Notes: a model not told the origin generated them from the sequence alone. A stretch of 62,467 bases of DNA from Mycolicibacterium hodleri (GCF_006439015.1 NZ_RCZG01000019.1:77180-139646), one strand, 5' to 3'; shown: positions 44,066 through 53,326, numbered from the stretch's first letter. Translations and numbers: made by a program.

Positions 44066-44335
44066 GCGGTTACCAACCCGGTGCAAGGGTGCTGGTGGTC
44101 GCGGGGGGCGACCCGTAGACAGGGCTATCGGCACAGTTGCGAACACCTGGCACGACGACGAGGCCGACTTGGTGTCCATTGTGCGCTTCTGCGAGGGGCG
44201 TGGCTACCCGCTGGGTGACCACTCGATCATCGAAGGGGATGAAGGCGAAGAGGTTCAATTCGACGCGGGGCCCGGGGTACATGCGGGGTACAGAGCCGAG
44301 GTGCGGGGCGGCTACCGGGCGAAATCGCTGCTCAA
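44062..44335 (+). pseudogene. frameshifted small element gene between recombinase and att scar
   Basis: Starts with an ATG overlapping the recombinase end (MSGYQPGARVLVVAGGDP) and hits TAG at once. One frame over, the sequence continues convincingly (DRAIGTVANTWHDDEADLV, EGRGYPLGDHSIIEGDEGEE) and then runs into the tRNA fragment. A single-base change near 44112 explains it. The protein is acidic and small; function unknown. Confidence 0.55.
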
Positions 44336-44382
44336 CGTGGAGCCGATGACGGGAATCGAACCCGCCTATTCAGCTTGGGAAG
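44336..44382 (-). repeat. copy of tRNA-Gly 3' half (att scar C)
   Basis: Forty-seven bases matching the intact tRNA-Gly 3' end (55606-55652) with one difference at 44366 (c for g). Includes CCA, acceptor strand, T-arm and the 3' part of the anticodon arm with the CCC anticodon. It marks the left boundary of the 44.3-55.6 kb segment. Confidence 0.88.
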
Positions 44383-45001
44383 TCGATACGAGGCATCCGT
44401 GGCTGTCGGTGGGTGTCCGTAGAAGCGGTCCAACAGCAGAACGACATCCACGTAAGTCAATGCGCGCCCATACGAATCGACTCCAGTTGTGACACTGTCG
44501 TGACATCGAGCAGTTGACTGACTCTTCGTCTCGAACGACCACCAACAGGCCGTTTGCTGGCGACGGCACTTATGGGGGAACGGTGTTCTAGCAGGTGAGG
44601 CGCTACCAGCCGTCGCCTGCCAACCATGACCGTTGAGGGGAAAGCGCACCGGGCTGCATACCGACATCGCGTTTTATGTTGAATGTTGAAGTCCAGCCCT
44701 CGCCGGCCAGATTCGCTAGCGACACTTTGTCGCTAGGTGGTAGATCATGAAGTTTCGAGGGGCCCTCCCCCCGACGCGGTCGCGCGGCTGTTGGTGGCCC
44801 TCGTAGATGCGGTGTCGTCGTCGCTGTGCATAAGTAGAAGCGCTACAAGATCGGCTGGCATTAGTACCAAACGGTGTTTGCGTACAAGTCGTTCCGACAA
44901 TGCTCAATGTCTCCTTCAGCTTCTCCACAAAGGCAGCTGTCAAGGGTTGGGACTTTAGTCGATCTGCCAACGCTAGCGTTTCGACGTGGTAATTAGGCGA
45001 G
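44383..45001. other. 619-base region without a recognisable gene
   Basis: Short frames occur on both strands, but none has a plausible start, codon pattern or family match. The right end leads into the propeller-protein gene. Composition is less GC-rich than core DNA, consistent with element-derived sequence. Confidence 0.45.
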
Positions 45002-47944
45002 GTGGTAAATAATGCGGGGGACCTCGAAACCATCTTCGCTGCAATCGCGCAGGCGCAGCTCTTGGAACGCGGGGCTCCGCTGTCCAAGGGGGTGCATTCG
45101 GCATCTCACGTCGTCGGTACCCGCGGCACCGGCAAAGCTCGCCACCGTGTGCGCAAACACCGAAGGATCGAGCCCTACAAATGGCTGAGGGCAAGCGCCC
45201 TCACCCTTGGTGTCGGCGCGGCATTGGCCAGCGGCTCGGCGGTGGCCCACGCCGACACCTCCACCGGCGCCGCTGGCCACACTAAGTCCGGAGTCGCCAG
45301 TTCGACGAGTTCTGGTGCCACGTCCAGCGCGGCTGGCGTAACCGCCGGGGCCAGGAAATCCACTGCCGCCGGATCCCCCGCCGCCACCCCCACCACCAAC
45401 ACAGACGCCGCGTCCAGCGGATTTAAAGGCGCACCACCGCGTTCCACGCCCGACAGCGACCCATCCGGTGACGCGCACTCATCGCCTTCTTCCGTGACGA
45501 AGGAGAGCGAGAAGTCGTCAAGGAAGTCTGCGCTGTTCACTGCCACCCCGAACACCCCCACGCCAGTGACGGTGTCGCCGGTGCCAGCCACCGCTGTCAC
45601 GGCGCTGGCGCGGGTATCGAGCACGGCTGTGGGCCTCCACCCAGCCAACCTCGCCGACGGCCCCGCCGTCCCTCGAACGCCGCCGACATCGACGATGCTG
45701 TCGGCGCTGTATACCCGGCGCACCGCCGCTGCGGGCACTCCGTCGCCCGCGGTCAGCCCAGTCCACAGCAGCCAACCCGCCGCCGCAGCGCTCATCACCA
45801 CCGTCACCGCCGGCGCCCGTCTTGGCACCGTGACCGGCGATCTCACCCTTCCCGGCAGCGCGGTGGGCTCACCGGTGTTGAGCCCTACCGGCAGCCACCG
45901 CCTGCTCACCACCTACGATTCGGCTACCGCCTCGACCTATGTGGGGGTCATCAACACCAGTACCGGCGCCCAGACCGGGACCACCGTGAAACTGTCCGGC
46001 AGCCTGGTGGGCTCACCGGTGTTGAGCCCCACCCGTAGCCACACCGTGCTCACGACCTACGATTCGGCTACCACCATCACCTCCGTGACGGTCATCAGCA
46101 CCCGCACCGGCACCCGGACCGGGACCACCGTGAAACTGTCCGGCAACCTGGTGGGCTCACCGGTCTTGAACGCTACCGGCAGCCATACCTTGCTCACGAC
46201 CTACGATTCGGCCACCGGCATTACCTCCGAGGCGGTCGTCAACGTCACCACCGGCGCCCAGGCCGGGACCACCGTGAAACTGTCCGGCAGCCTGGTGGGC
46301 TCACCGGTGTTGAGTCCCACCCGCGGCCACACCCTGCTCACGACCTACGATTCGGCTACCACCACCGCCTCCGTGGCGGTCATCAACACCACCACCGGCG
46401 CCCAGACCGGCACCACCGTGAAACTGTCCGGTAGCGCGGTGGGCTCACCGGTGCGCAGCCCCGACGGCACCCGCGCCCTGCTCACCACCTCCGCTGGCGG
46501 CTACACCTCCGTTGCGGTCGTTTTCACCCAAACCGGCAAACAGGCCAGCAGCATCGTGACGTTGGCCGGGGACCCCGTGAATTCAGCGGTGTTCAGCACT
46601 GACAGCAGCCGCGCCGTCCTCACCACCTATGATTCGGCACGCGGCGCCACATCCGTGGCGGTCATCGACACCCAAACCGGCACCCAGGCCGGCGCCACCT
46701 TCACCATGGCCGGAAATCCGGTGGGCTCGCCGGTATTGAGCCCGACTGGTAGACACGCCGTACTCACCACCTACAGTTCGGTCCGCGACGTCACCTCCGT
46801 GGCGGCCGTCGACACTCAGACCGGCAGACAGACCGGCACCACCTTCACCATAGCTGGAAGCCCCGCAGGCTCAACGTTGTTGAGCCCCACCGGTAGTCAC
46901 GCCGTCATCGCCACGTCGAAGGACGGACACACCTACGTTGCCGTCGTCAACACCTTCACCGGCAAACAGACCGGCACCACCATCACCCTCATCGGCAGCC
47001 CGGTGGGCTCACCGGTGTCCAACCCCGACGGCACCCACGCCATGATCACCACCTCGAACGGCTTCAACACCTACGTGACTGTCGTCAACACCAGCACAGG
47101 CGCCGGCAACACCCTCCTCGTCGAAGGCACCCTGGTGGGCTCACCGGTGTTCAGCCCCACCCGCAGCCACGCCTTCGTCGCCAGCTACGAATCGTTCCGC
47201 AACATCACCTGGGTGAGGCTCATCGACACCCGAACCGGCACCAGGACGATTCAATCGGGCCAGGGTGCAAATCTCGTGGGCTCACCGGTGTTCAGCCCCG
47301 ACGGCAGCCGCATCGTTGTCAACTACGCCGACATCGTCAGCGACCCGAGTGTGACCGGCGTCGTTTCTGTCTTCGACGGCCGCAACGGCGACCTGATCGG
47401 CAACTTGCAAATATCCGGGAAACCGGTGGGCTCAGCGGTTTTCAGCCCCGACAGCAGCCGCGCCCTGATCACCAGCTCAGCCACCACCACCAACACCTTC
47501 GTTACGGTCGTCGACACCAGCGCCGAGCGGCCCGACCAGATCGGCACCACCGTCACCCTCCCCGGAAACACCACGGGTTCAGCGGTGTTCAGCCCCGACA
47601 GCAGCCGCGCCCTGGTTACCACCTCGTTCGGCGGCGCCACCTGGGTGGCGGTCATCAACCCCGGCACCGGCACCCAGACCGGCACCACCGTCACCCTGGT
47701 TGGGAACCCCGCGGCCCCGCCGGTATTCATCCCCAAGAGCAGCCGCGCGATCATCACCAGCTCAAACGCCACCACCACCCACGTGGCGGTCATCGACACC
47801 AGCACCGGCAGTCAGACCCGCAGCATCATCCTCACCGGCAACCTCGTGGGCTCACCGGTGTTGACTCCCGACGGCAGCCACGCCCTCATCACCACCTACG
47901 ATTCCGCCGCCGGCACCACCACGCAGACAGTCATACCGACCTAA
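45002..47944 (+). CDS. exported 15-repeat beta-propeller protein
   Basis: A 980-residue protein. An export segment (YKWLRASALTLGVGAALASG) lies about 60 residues in, so the true start may be downstream of the GTG at 45002, which has no good ribosome site. A Ser/Thr/Ala/Pro linker follows to ~280. Then come 15 units of ~45-48 residues with the pattern LxGxxVGSPVxSPxGSHxLLTTYDSAT...VxVINTxTGxQTGTTV, matching the YVTN/WD-like beta-propeller blade. Fifteen blades would fit two propellers (7+8). Several units are nearly identical in DNA too. Probably a surface or secreted binding protein; ligand unknown. Confidence 0.78.
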   Translation: MVNNAGDLETIFAAIAQAQLLERGAPLSKGVHSASHVVGTRGTGKARHRVRKHRRIEPYKWLRASALTLGVGAALASGSAVAHADTSTGAAGHTKSGVASSTSSGATSSAAGVTAGARKSTAAGSPAATPTTNTDAASSGFKGAPPRSTPDSDPSGDAHSSPSSVTKESEKSSRKSALFTATPNTPTPVTVSPVPATAVTALARVSSTAVGLHPANLADGPAVPRTPPTSTMLSALYTRRTAAAGTPSPAVSPVHSSQPAAAALITTVTAGARLGTVTGDLTLPGSAVGSPVLSPTGSHRLLTTYDSATASTYVGVINTSTGAQTGTTVKLSGSLVGSPVLSPTRSHTVLTTYDSATTITSVTVISTRTGTRTGTTVKLSGNLVGSPVLNATGSHTLLTTYDSATGITSEAVVNVTTGAQAGTTVKLSGSLVGSPVLSPTRGHTLLTTYDSATTTASVAVINTTTGAQTGTTVKLSGSAVGSPVRSPDGTRALLTTSAGGYTSVAVVFTQTGKQASSIVTLAGDPVNSAVFSTDSSRAVLTTYDSARGATSVAVIDTQTGTQAGATFTMAGNPVGSPVLSPTGRHAVLTTYSSVRDVTSVAAVDTQTGRQTGTTFTIAGSPAGSTLLSPTGSHAVIATSKDGHTYVAVVNTFTGKQTGTTITLIGSPVGSPVSNPDGTHAMITTSNGFNTYVTVVNTSTGAGNTLLVEGTLVGSPVFSPTRSHAFVASYESFRNITWVRLIDTRTGTRTIQSGQGANLVGSPVFSPDGSRIVVNYADIVSDPSVTGVVSVFDGRNGDLIGNLQISGKPVGSAVFSPDSSRALITSSATTTNTFVTVVDTSAERPDQIGTTVTLPGNTTGSAVFSPDSSRALVTTSFGGATWVAVINPGTGTQTGTTVTLVGNPAAPPVFIPKSSRAIITSSNATTTHVAVIDTSTGSQTRSIILTGNLVGSPVLTPDGSHALITTYDSAAGTTTQTVIPT

Positions 47945-48231
47945 TCATCGTCCAGACCGCACTGCGTCGCCCCGAACCACAAGCACTCTCGAACGTTGGG
48001 AGGCGCACCGCTGATGTGGATCCCAGCGGTGTCACGTGTCGCCCCACAACAGTTCAGGGGCGGCTACGGGACGTTGTTCGTCGCGCTCCACAAGCCGTCC
48101 TTCGGAGGCAAGGCCAAACCGCATGTCGAGGTGCGTAACGACGATAGGCGTGTAAGACAGCTCACGCCGTCGATGAGTCAGCGGCTCCTGCCGATGATCA
48201 AACACCTCTGGGGCCGGGAACTCGTCGCCGC
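47945..48231. other. 287-base spacer before the integrase remnant
   Basis: One frame is open from 47996 to 48235 (79 codons, Arg/Pro-rich) but lacks the Arg and His blocks expected upstream of a tyrosine-recombinase tail. I see nothing else in it. Confidence 0.4.
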
Positions 48232-48360
48232 GTGATCGCCGCTTGGATTGGACACAAGGGCGCCAGCCTGACGATGCGTCTCTACACGCACTCCCAGGAC
48301 CAGGCGTTGATTGCCGACGTGCTCGAACTGCTTGCCACGGACCCTCGGGTCGGGGTCTAG
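48232..48360 (+). pseudogene. tyrosine-recombinase (phage integrase) C-terminal remnant
   Basis: A 42-residue end of a tyrosine recombinase: VIAAWIGHKGASLTMRLYTH holds the conserved GH and the catalytic Tyr in RLYTHSQ. Everything before it, including the catalytic Arg residues, is missing from the same frame. It is the only integrase trace in the 44.3-55.6 kb segment and is the plausible relic of the enzyme that used the tRNA-Gly site. Confidence 0.75.
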
Positions 48361-49278
48361 CCGAGCGAACAGATCCAGGAAGTCCCCCATGAAACCCAGA
48401 CTAGGTGGCCGACTTGGGAGTTAGCAGACGTTATCCGCGCATGGTGGACGCCGCTGCCAGAGCGGTGCTCAACCCCGCACAGCAACGAGTACAGCAACCG
48501 CTGCCTATTCCGGGGTCTTCGCCGATCTTCGCCCACGAACCATGATGAGGCTGAGCTGGGCAGACGGTACACCTGCGAAAGCCCACGAGGGCCGAAATTG
48601 ACACTGGGGGTCAAGGGGTCGCCGGAACCGTGGGCAACACGTTGGGGTCTGCGCATTTTCACATCCGTCAGCACGGGGTGCTGCTGGGAGAGTCGCAGCC
48701 TCATTGCGACACGCGCGTGGGACGAAATGCGTGTTCCATGACAGATGTTCACGACCGGCACGTCCAAAACCCAACTGCAACACCACATACCAAGCAAATC
48801 GAAAGGCGGCCAGCGGCTTCGAAATATCTAGCTCAGCTAGCCGGCTCGAACCGCAACATTAGGGCGAGTTCTCGCCCGATAACTCGGCGCATGGCAGACC
48901 CGCGTGACCTGCATATCGCAGGTGAGCATGGCCAACAGCAGGTAGGCACTCCGAAGATGCCGGGGGAGCCGCCACGCGTCCAGCCGAGTAAGAAGGTGGC
49001 TGCGAACTGGGAAGACGGCTGAAGGTTGGCGAGCATCGCAGAGCGCTTCGGTACCCTTTGTGCAACAACGGAATCTGCTATCGGGGGTGGCTGATTCACG
49101 TCTGAACCCCATCCGGCGGGAGGGGTAGGCGAGTTGCCCGGCGTTGGTCTACCGGGTGGTCGACCGCCGCCGATGTCGGCAGACATTGCGAGAGTCGCAT
49201 CACTCGGACCCAAGCAAGCTTAAGATCGCGGTGCCGCGTTCTTTCTCGCTGGAAATCGAAGGAAGTCGTACCGTGGTG
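48361..49278. other. 918-base region without a convincing gene
   Basis: Several overlapping frames of 70-150 codons exist on both strands (for example 48630-49022 plus, 48357-48797 minus). They are rich in His, Arg, Pro and Ser, lack ribosome sites, and contradict each other. I regard the stretch as decayed element DNA plus the promoter of the IclR gene. AAGCTT-rich sequence at 49205-49225 may be part of that promoter. Confidence 0.45.
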
Positions 49279-50040
49279 ATGCCCTCGAGAGTTGTAGAAG
49301 TCCCGCGAGAGTCGTGTGTTGCCGACGAGCCCACGTCGGAGGGTCGCGCCACCCGCGGCGTGCTGGACGGTGCGTTTGTCGTCCTGGACGCGCTTGCCGA
49401 CGCCGAGGACGGCCTCGGGCTCACCGCGCTGGCGCGGTCGACCGGGCTCGCCAAGACCTCGGCCTATCGGCTCGCCGAGCAACTGACCGACCTGGGCGCG
49501 GTGCAGCGGGTGCAGCGGCGCTATTACATCGGACCCCGGATCGGCCACATGGGGCAGCGCTGGCAACCTGACCCCGCGCTACGGCAAGCCGGGCAGGCGC
49601 CGGTGCACAGTCTGGCGGTCCAAGCACGCGCCATGGCGTCACTGCGAATTCTGCACGAGGGCCGACTGCGGGTCATCTGTGCGACCGTGCCGAACGGCCT
49701 CGCCTACCTGTCGAGCCCGGCGGATGCGGTGTCGACCGCACGGACCGCTACGGGACGCGTCCTCCATGCTGCGCGAACCGACAGCGTCGTCATGCTGCCC
49801 GACTGCTGGTCCGCGCGCGAATGGCGTCGGCTTCGCGCATCGGTCCGTGAGCCCCACGCGACGGTCGTCGACGATCAGGACGTCTTTCCCGGAGTCTGCT
49901 GCGTGTGCGCCCCGGTGTGGTCGCCGGATGGAACCTGCACGGCCGCGGTGACCGCACTCTTCGGCGTTGGCAAACCAACTGCGCGCGTTCGAGATCTGGT
50001 GGTTCATACCGCCCGGAGCATTGCGGCGCGGTTGCCGTAG
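49279..50040 (+). CDS. IclR-family transcriptional regulator
   Basis: A 253-residue regulator from the ATG at 49279 (MPSRVVEVPRES). The N-terminal winged helix spans ~28-95 (VLDALADAEDGLGLTALARSTGLAKTSAYRLAEQLTDLGAV). The rest is the IclR effector domain, with the late CCVCAPVWSPDGTCTAAVTALF block. IclR proteins sense small aromatic or carboxylic ligands and usually control neighbouring genes. It is convergent with the lipid kinase, so no target is obvious. Two Cys pairs in the effector domain are unusual. Confidence 0.87.
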   Translation: MPSRVVEVPRESCVADEPTSEGRATRGVLDGAFVVLDALADAEDGLGLTALARSTGLAKTSAYRLAEQLTDLGAVQRVQRRYYIGPRIGHMGQRWQPDPALRQAGQAPVHSLAVQARAMASLRILHEGRLRVICATVPNGLAYLSSPADAVSTARTATGRVLHAARTDSVVMLPDCWSAREWRRLRASVREPHATVVDDQDVFPGVCCVCAPVWSPDGTCTAAVTALFGVGKPTARVRDLVVHTARSIAARLP

Positions 50041-50083
50041 GCAGGTAGATCCGCCGGCAGCTCTGTGTCGGCGTGAACCGTCG

Positions 50084-51076
50084 TCAGCCCACCTGAGCGA
50101 TGCGAACGCGTGGTCCGGCGCGCACCGTGAGTCTGGCGATCCCGGGGAACCGCTCGCCGTCGATGATCGGTGAGAGAGGGTCGTCTTCGGCCTCGATGAT
50201 CATCTCGAGGCCGTTGACGTCGCATAGCCGCTGGCCACGGATGGTGCGTCCGGCGACCAGCGCGGGAAGCTGCGCGATGATGCTCCTCGCAGCCAACTCA
50301 CCGGCCTGGAAGTGCAGTGCCCCCGGGTCGCTGGCCTTCGGGAAGACCCGAAGAATACGAGCCAGATTCACGTCGAACGCGCCGGCGTGCAAGGCATTGT
50401 GGCTGCGCGTCGGAACCTCGTCGCCATCGATGAAGACTCGGGCTCGAGTCGGCATGAAAAATGTTGCCGCGTAACCGGTTTGGTCCGATCGGGTAAGAGC
50501 TAACGCGGTACGGGCGTAGTCGCGGACGGTGCGGATGATGATGCGCATCATGGCTGCACGGCCTGGATTCGGGTCCTGCTCGTACAGGTCGAAGAACCGG
50601 TTGCCCACACCGCCGGCGGCCAAGGCAAAGCCGACCCGGTGAAACGCAGCGCCGTCGGCCATGACGCCGTCGAGTGCCAGACTGTCGAGCCAGACTTCCC
50701 CGGGTGGGCGATCCGCCGCGGCCGCCGCGCACAGCGCGCGGGCGATCGTATCGGCTGGCCCGTGCACCCGCGCCTTGCGAGCGACGAAGTCGATGGTGCC
50801 ACCGTTGGTCGGTATGAACGTCGGCCAGCACGCCGGATCGCCGATCTTCGAGCGTATCTCGTTGATCAACCAGTGCAGTGACCCGTCGCCGCCATCGCTG
50901 ACCAGGTGGGTGACCCGGGGATCGAGCCGTTGCACGACGAGGCGGAGCTCGTCGATGGATCGAGTTTCGTGCACCTCACCCCAGGGGCCGAGAATGCTTC
51001 GCAGTTCGGCGCTGCGAGCTCCCGGATCGCCACTGTTCTTCCGCGCGAGAAGATTGACGACGATCCCGATGTACAT
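50084..51076 (-). CDS. diacylglycerol-kinase-family lipid kinase
   Basis: A 330-residue protein starting MYIGIVVNLLARKNSGD. The ATP site is HLVSDGGDGSLHWL near residue 60 (the GGDG motif), and PTNGGTIDFVARKA corresponds to the usual PxGTxNDFA block. It belongs to the soluble DAGK/LCB5 catalytic family, which phosphorylates lipid hydroxyls. It is the second member of this family here (compare 4310-5806) but lacks the PAP2 partner. Located in the island, facing the IclR gene; substrate unknown. Confidence 0.85.
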   Translation of the reverse strand: MYIGIVVNLLARKNSGDPGARSAELRSILGPWGEVHETRSIDELRLVVQRLDPRVTHLVSDGGDGSLHWLINEIRSKIGDPACWPTFIPTNGGTIDFVARKARVHGPADTIARALCAAAAADRPPGEVWLDSLALDGVMADGAAFHRVGFALAAGGVGNRFFDLYEQDPNPGRAAMMRIIIRTVRDYARTALALTRSDQTGYAATFFMPTRARVFIDGDEVPTRSHNALHAGAFDVNLARILRVFPKASDPGALHFQAGELAARSIIAQLPALVAGRTIRGQRLCDVNGLEMIIEAEDDPLSPIIDGERFPGIARLTVRAGPRVRIAQVG

Positions 51077-51407
51077 CAGGACGTCACCGACTCGTGCCTG
51101 ACGGGTTTGCTGACGCGTACCTCACGGCGATCCTCCCGGGGGGATTGGGGTGCTCGACGGACTCTGGTGAGCGAGGTCCGGATGCTACCCGGCCACGTTT
51201 TCGTGGAGGGTTCACCATCGCGCTGTCATCGACACAGTCGTTCACGACCGCAGGGGAATTCGACTCCATCGCCACCTACTCCCGACCTCGTGGCCCCACT
51301 GACGGTCCGCTCAGCGGACCGGAATGTTGCCGACCGTAGGCGATCGACGCGCAATGAGTCGCGCAGGAACCGGCCCGACCGATCGCTACGTCCTGACAGG
51401 AGTCGCA
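51077..51407. other. divergent intergenic region with a 19-base palindrome
   Basis: Contains the 5' regions of the lipid kinase (left) and of the glycine-rich protein (right). The palindrome at 51303-51321 is the only structured element I see. A few short frames are open but have no family features. Confidence 0.45.
51303..51321. promoter_or_regulatory. palindrome CGGTCCGCT-C-AGCGGACCG, candidate operator or hairpin
   Basis: Nine-base perfect arms around one central base, 87 bases before the glycine-rich gene. Symmetry this tight suits a dimeric repressor site better than an RNA hairpin. No T-tract follows. Confidence 0.4.
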
Positions 51408-52160
51408 ATGACTTACTCGGTCATCTTCGCCGCACCGTTGCTGATCGCCGCCATCGTGTCTGCCGTCCGATTCGTCGGTTGCACCCAGGACTTCGGTGTT
51501 TTCGAACAGGGCGGCGACGAACCGCCGGAGGACGAAAACCACAGGGCAGTCGGGGTACTCAGCGGTTCGGGTACCTTGTCGGCCGTCGCCGTGTTCACCC
51601 CAACGCATGACCCTGAGACCGCGTCGTTCACCAAACCTGGCTCGCTGAGCTACGAAATCCCGGACTGGTGCAACTACATCGATGTCTTCCTGCTCGGCGC
51701 TGGAGGCGGCGGCGATGTCGGCCAACCGAGGGGCGCGGGCGGCGAAGGTGGTTCGTGGACGCCCGTTCCGCTCTGGCGTGGCCAGGGCCAACCGGCCCAA
51801 GGGATGGTGGCGATCCCACGGACTACGACATCCATCGCCATCACGGTGGGGGCGGGCGGGGCGGCCGGAACTGCCGGAGCCCAACAGGGCGCTGCCGGCG
51901 GTGACACCACGGCCACCGCGGCCGGGATGTCGCCACAGACCGCTAGCGGCGGCGCCGGGGGCGCTAGCCCCGATGCGAACGGCAAGGGCCCGAGCCCGCA
52001 GAGCGTCAGCCTGAACGGTACGACGGAGACCGGCGGGGCAGACCAGCCCAGCGCCGGACAGCCAGGGCTGCGGCCCGGCGGTGGGGGAGCCGGCGGCTTC
52101 CTCGCGCACGGCGGCGACGGCGCGGACGGCGCGGCCTGGGTCGTTGCCCGCCAAACGTAG
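51408..52160 (+). CDS. membrane-anchored glycine-rich protein, phage-tail-like
   Basis: A 250-residue protein whose ATG at 51408 has an AGGAG ribosome site six bases upstream. A membrane segment (VIFAAPLLIAAIVSAVRFVG) occupies residues 4-23. A soluble region contains YEIPDWCNYIDVFLLGAGGGG, quoted here in part: IPDWCNYIDVFLLGAGG, which is the entry to the glycine-rich domain seen in mycobacteriophage minor tail proteins. Residues ~115-250 are Gly/Ala/Thr-rich. The membrane anchor is not a phage-tail feature. It precedes a second tail-like gene by 28 bases. Confidence 0.65.
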   Translation: MTYSVIFAAPLLIAAIVSAVRFVGCTQDFGVFEQGGDEPPEDENHRAVGVLSGSGTLSAVAVFTPTHDPETASFTKPGSLSYEIPDWCNYIDVFLLGAGGGGDVGQPRGAGGEGGSWTPVPLWRGQGQPAQGMVAIPRTTTSIAITVGAGGAAGTAGAQQGAAGGDTTATAAGMSPQTASGGAGGASPDANGKGPSPQSVSLNGTTETGGADQPSAGQPGLRPGGGGAGGFLAHGGDGADGAAWVVARQT

Positions 52161-52188
52161 GACGAACCAGGGAAGGAACGGCACTCAC

Positions 52189-52548
52189 ATGACAATTCAG
52201 ATCGGCGCCACCAAGCAGGCGCTGGTTAAGGCCTACATCGAGCAGGGCGGCTATCTCGGGCTGGCCACCGGCGATCCGGGCACCGACGCTGAGCATCCGC
52301 AGAACGAGGCCCCTTCCGGGCCCGCTCTTGTGTATTCGCGCGAGTCCGTTCAATGGGCGTCCGTCGCCAACGACGACGTGACCGGCTCGAGCGTCATCAA
52401 AGCCGACCCAGGGACCTACACACACGCCGTTCTGTTCTCGGCCGCGACCGATGGCGTCATGGTCGACTCCTGCCCGTTCGAAGACCCGCTCCCGTCGTTC
52501 GACACCACCGGTACGGTCTCCGTTCAGCTGACGTATACGCAATCGTGA
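52189..52548 (+). CDS. small phage-tail-associated-like protein
   Basis: A 119-residue protein from the ATG at 52189 with an AAGGAA ribosome site (MTIQIGATKQALVKAY). The sequence YLGLATGDPGTDAEHPQNE followed by a Y-S-R...W block resembles small mycobacteriophage proteins encoded next to minor tail genes (LSLHTADPG-type). No signal or membrane segment. It follows the glycine-rich gene closely and is probably cotranscribed. Whether the pair is a prophage relic or a domesticated surface structure is open. Confidence 0.6.
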   Translation: MTIQIGATKQALVKAYIEQGGYLGLATGDPGTDAEHPQNEAPSGPALVYSRESVQWASVANDDVTGSSVIKADPGTYTHAVLFSAATDGVMVDSCPFEDPLPSFDTTGTVSVQLTYTQS

Positions 52549-52585
52549 GCACCGCGCGAACCGTCGGGGCCGCATGCCCCGCCTG

Positions 52586-53326
52586 TCACGATCCCGTCGC
52601 GAAGTAGCCCACGGCTGACGCCAGAACCGCGCCGATGACGAAGACCGCCAGGGCAGTTCGGCGACCGGTCGCGATGGTCGGCGGGCGCTGGCGCAACGGG
52701 TCGATCGCCAACCGGGCACCGGCATATCCGGTTAGCGCGACGACGAAGATCGTGCCGCGTGGAGCGTCGAGAGCAAGCAACGCCGTCGACACCGCCAGCA
52801 GAGCCGTTGCGGCGGCTATCTCGAGCAGCTGGACCGGGTACCGGCGCTCCCACCGGCCCCGGTGGTCGGGCAGACGTAGACCCAGCCAGCCCTCGCTGCG
52901 CCGCCCCGAGCAGCAACCGTTGAGCAGGCAGCCGACCCGCGTGACGATCATCCCGACGAGCATGGTCAACGTCGCGCCGTCCCAGAAAGCGATGAATCCA
53001 AGCGTGAGTGCAGCCAACAGTGGGGGCGAAAGCACCAGTGCGAGAAGCAAACCGCCGTACAACGTCATGCCGCCGTCGGAGTGGCGCCAGATGCGGCGGG
53101 GGTCATGGCGATAGACGGCCCAGTGGTCGAGGACGAACCAGATGCGCGCACCCGCCACCGCGGGTAGGAACAGGATCAACGCCGCCATCGAGGCCGACAC
53201 GCGCCCCATGCCCAAACGTGGTGCCAATGCGTACATCGCGTAGAAGCCGCACACCAGCCCCACGTACAGCATCACGGGATAGGCCCAAATACGCAGCCCA
53301 CCAACGTGGAACAGGACCCGGCGCAT
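52586..53326 (-). CDS. divergent prolipoprotein diacylglyceryl transferase (Lgt paralog)
   Basis: A 246-residue membrane protein of the Lgt fold, with about seven helices. Compared with E. coli Lgt from memory, the active-site His of the HGG block is Tyr (Y90 in MTLYGG). The GRIGNFINGE signature reads R130-V-G-C-L-L-N-G-C-C-S-G, keeping Arg but replacing the first Asn and the Glu with Cys. The downstream RRYPVQLLE block is conserved. This belongs to the NGCC-type Lgt branch. It ends an operon with LspA-like and GNAT genes; it may acylate a specialised substrate. Confidence 0.82.
   Translation of the reverse strand: MRRVLFHVGGLRIWAYPVMLYVGLVCGFYAMYALAPRLGMGRVSASMAALILFLPAVAGARIWFVLDHWAVYRHDPRRIWRHSDGGMTLYGGLLLALVLSPPLLAALTLGFIAFWDGATLTMLVGMIVTRVGCLLNGCCSGRRSEGWLGLRLPDHRGRWERRYPVQLLEIAAATALLAVSTALLALDAPRGTIFVVALTGYAGARLAIDPLRQRPPTIATGRRTALAVFVIGAVLASAVGYFATGS

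Noticed and set aside
44169..44492. open frame reading through the tRNA fragment (VEPMTGIEPAYSAWE)
   Set aside because: The MTGIEPAYSAWE stretch is the familiar false translation of antisense tRNA sequence, not a protein domain.
44716..45087. 123-codon minus-strand frame before the propeller gene
   Set aside because: Ser/Arg-rich, no start signal, and it overlaps the propeller gene N-terminus.
45840..47940. CRISPR-like regular repeats
   Set aside because: The repeats are ~140 bases, in frame and translate to beta-propeller blades; there are no spacers and no cas genes.
48357..49213. several 90-150-codon frames on both strands
   Set aside because: They overlap one another, have no ribosome sites or recognisable domains, and lie in decayed element DNA.
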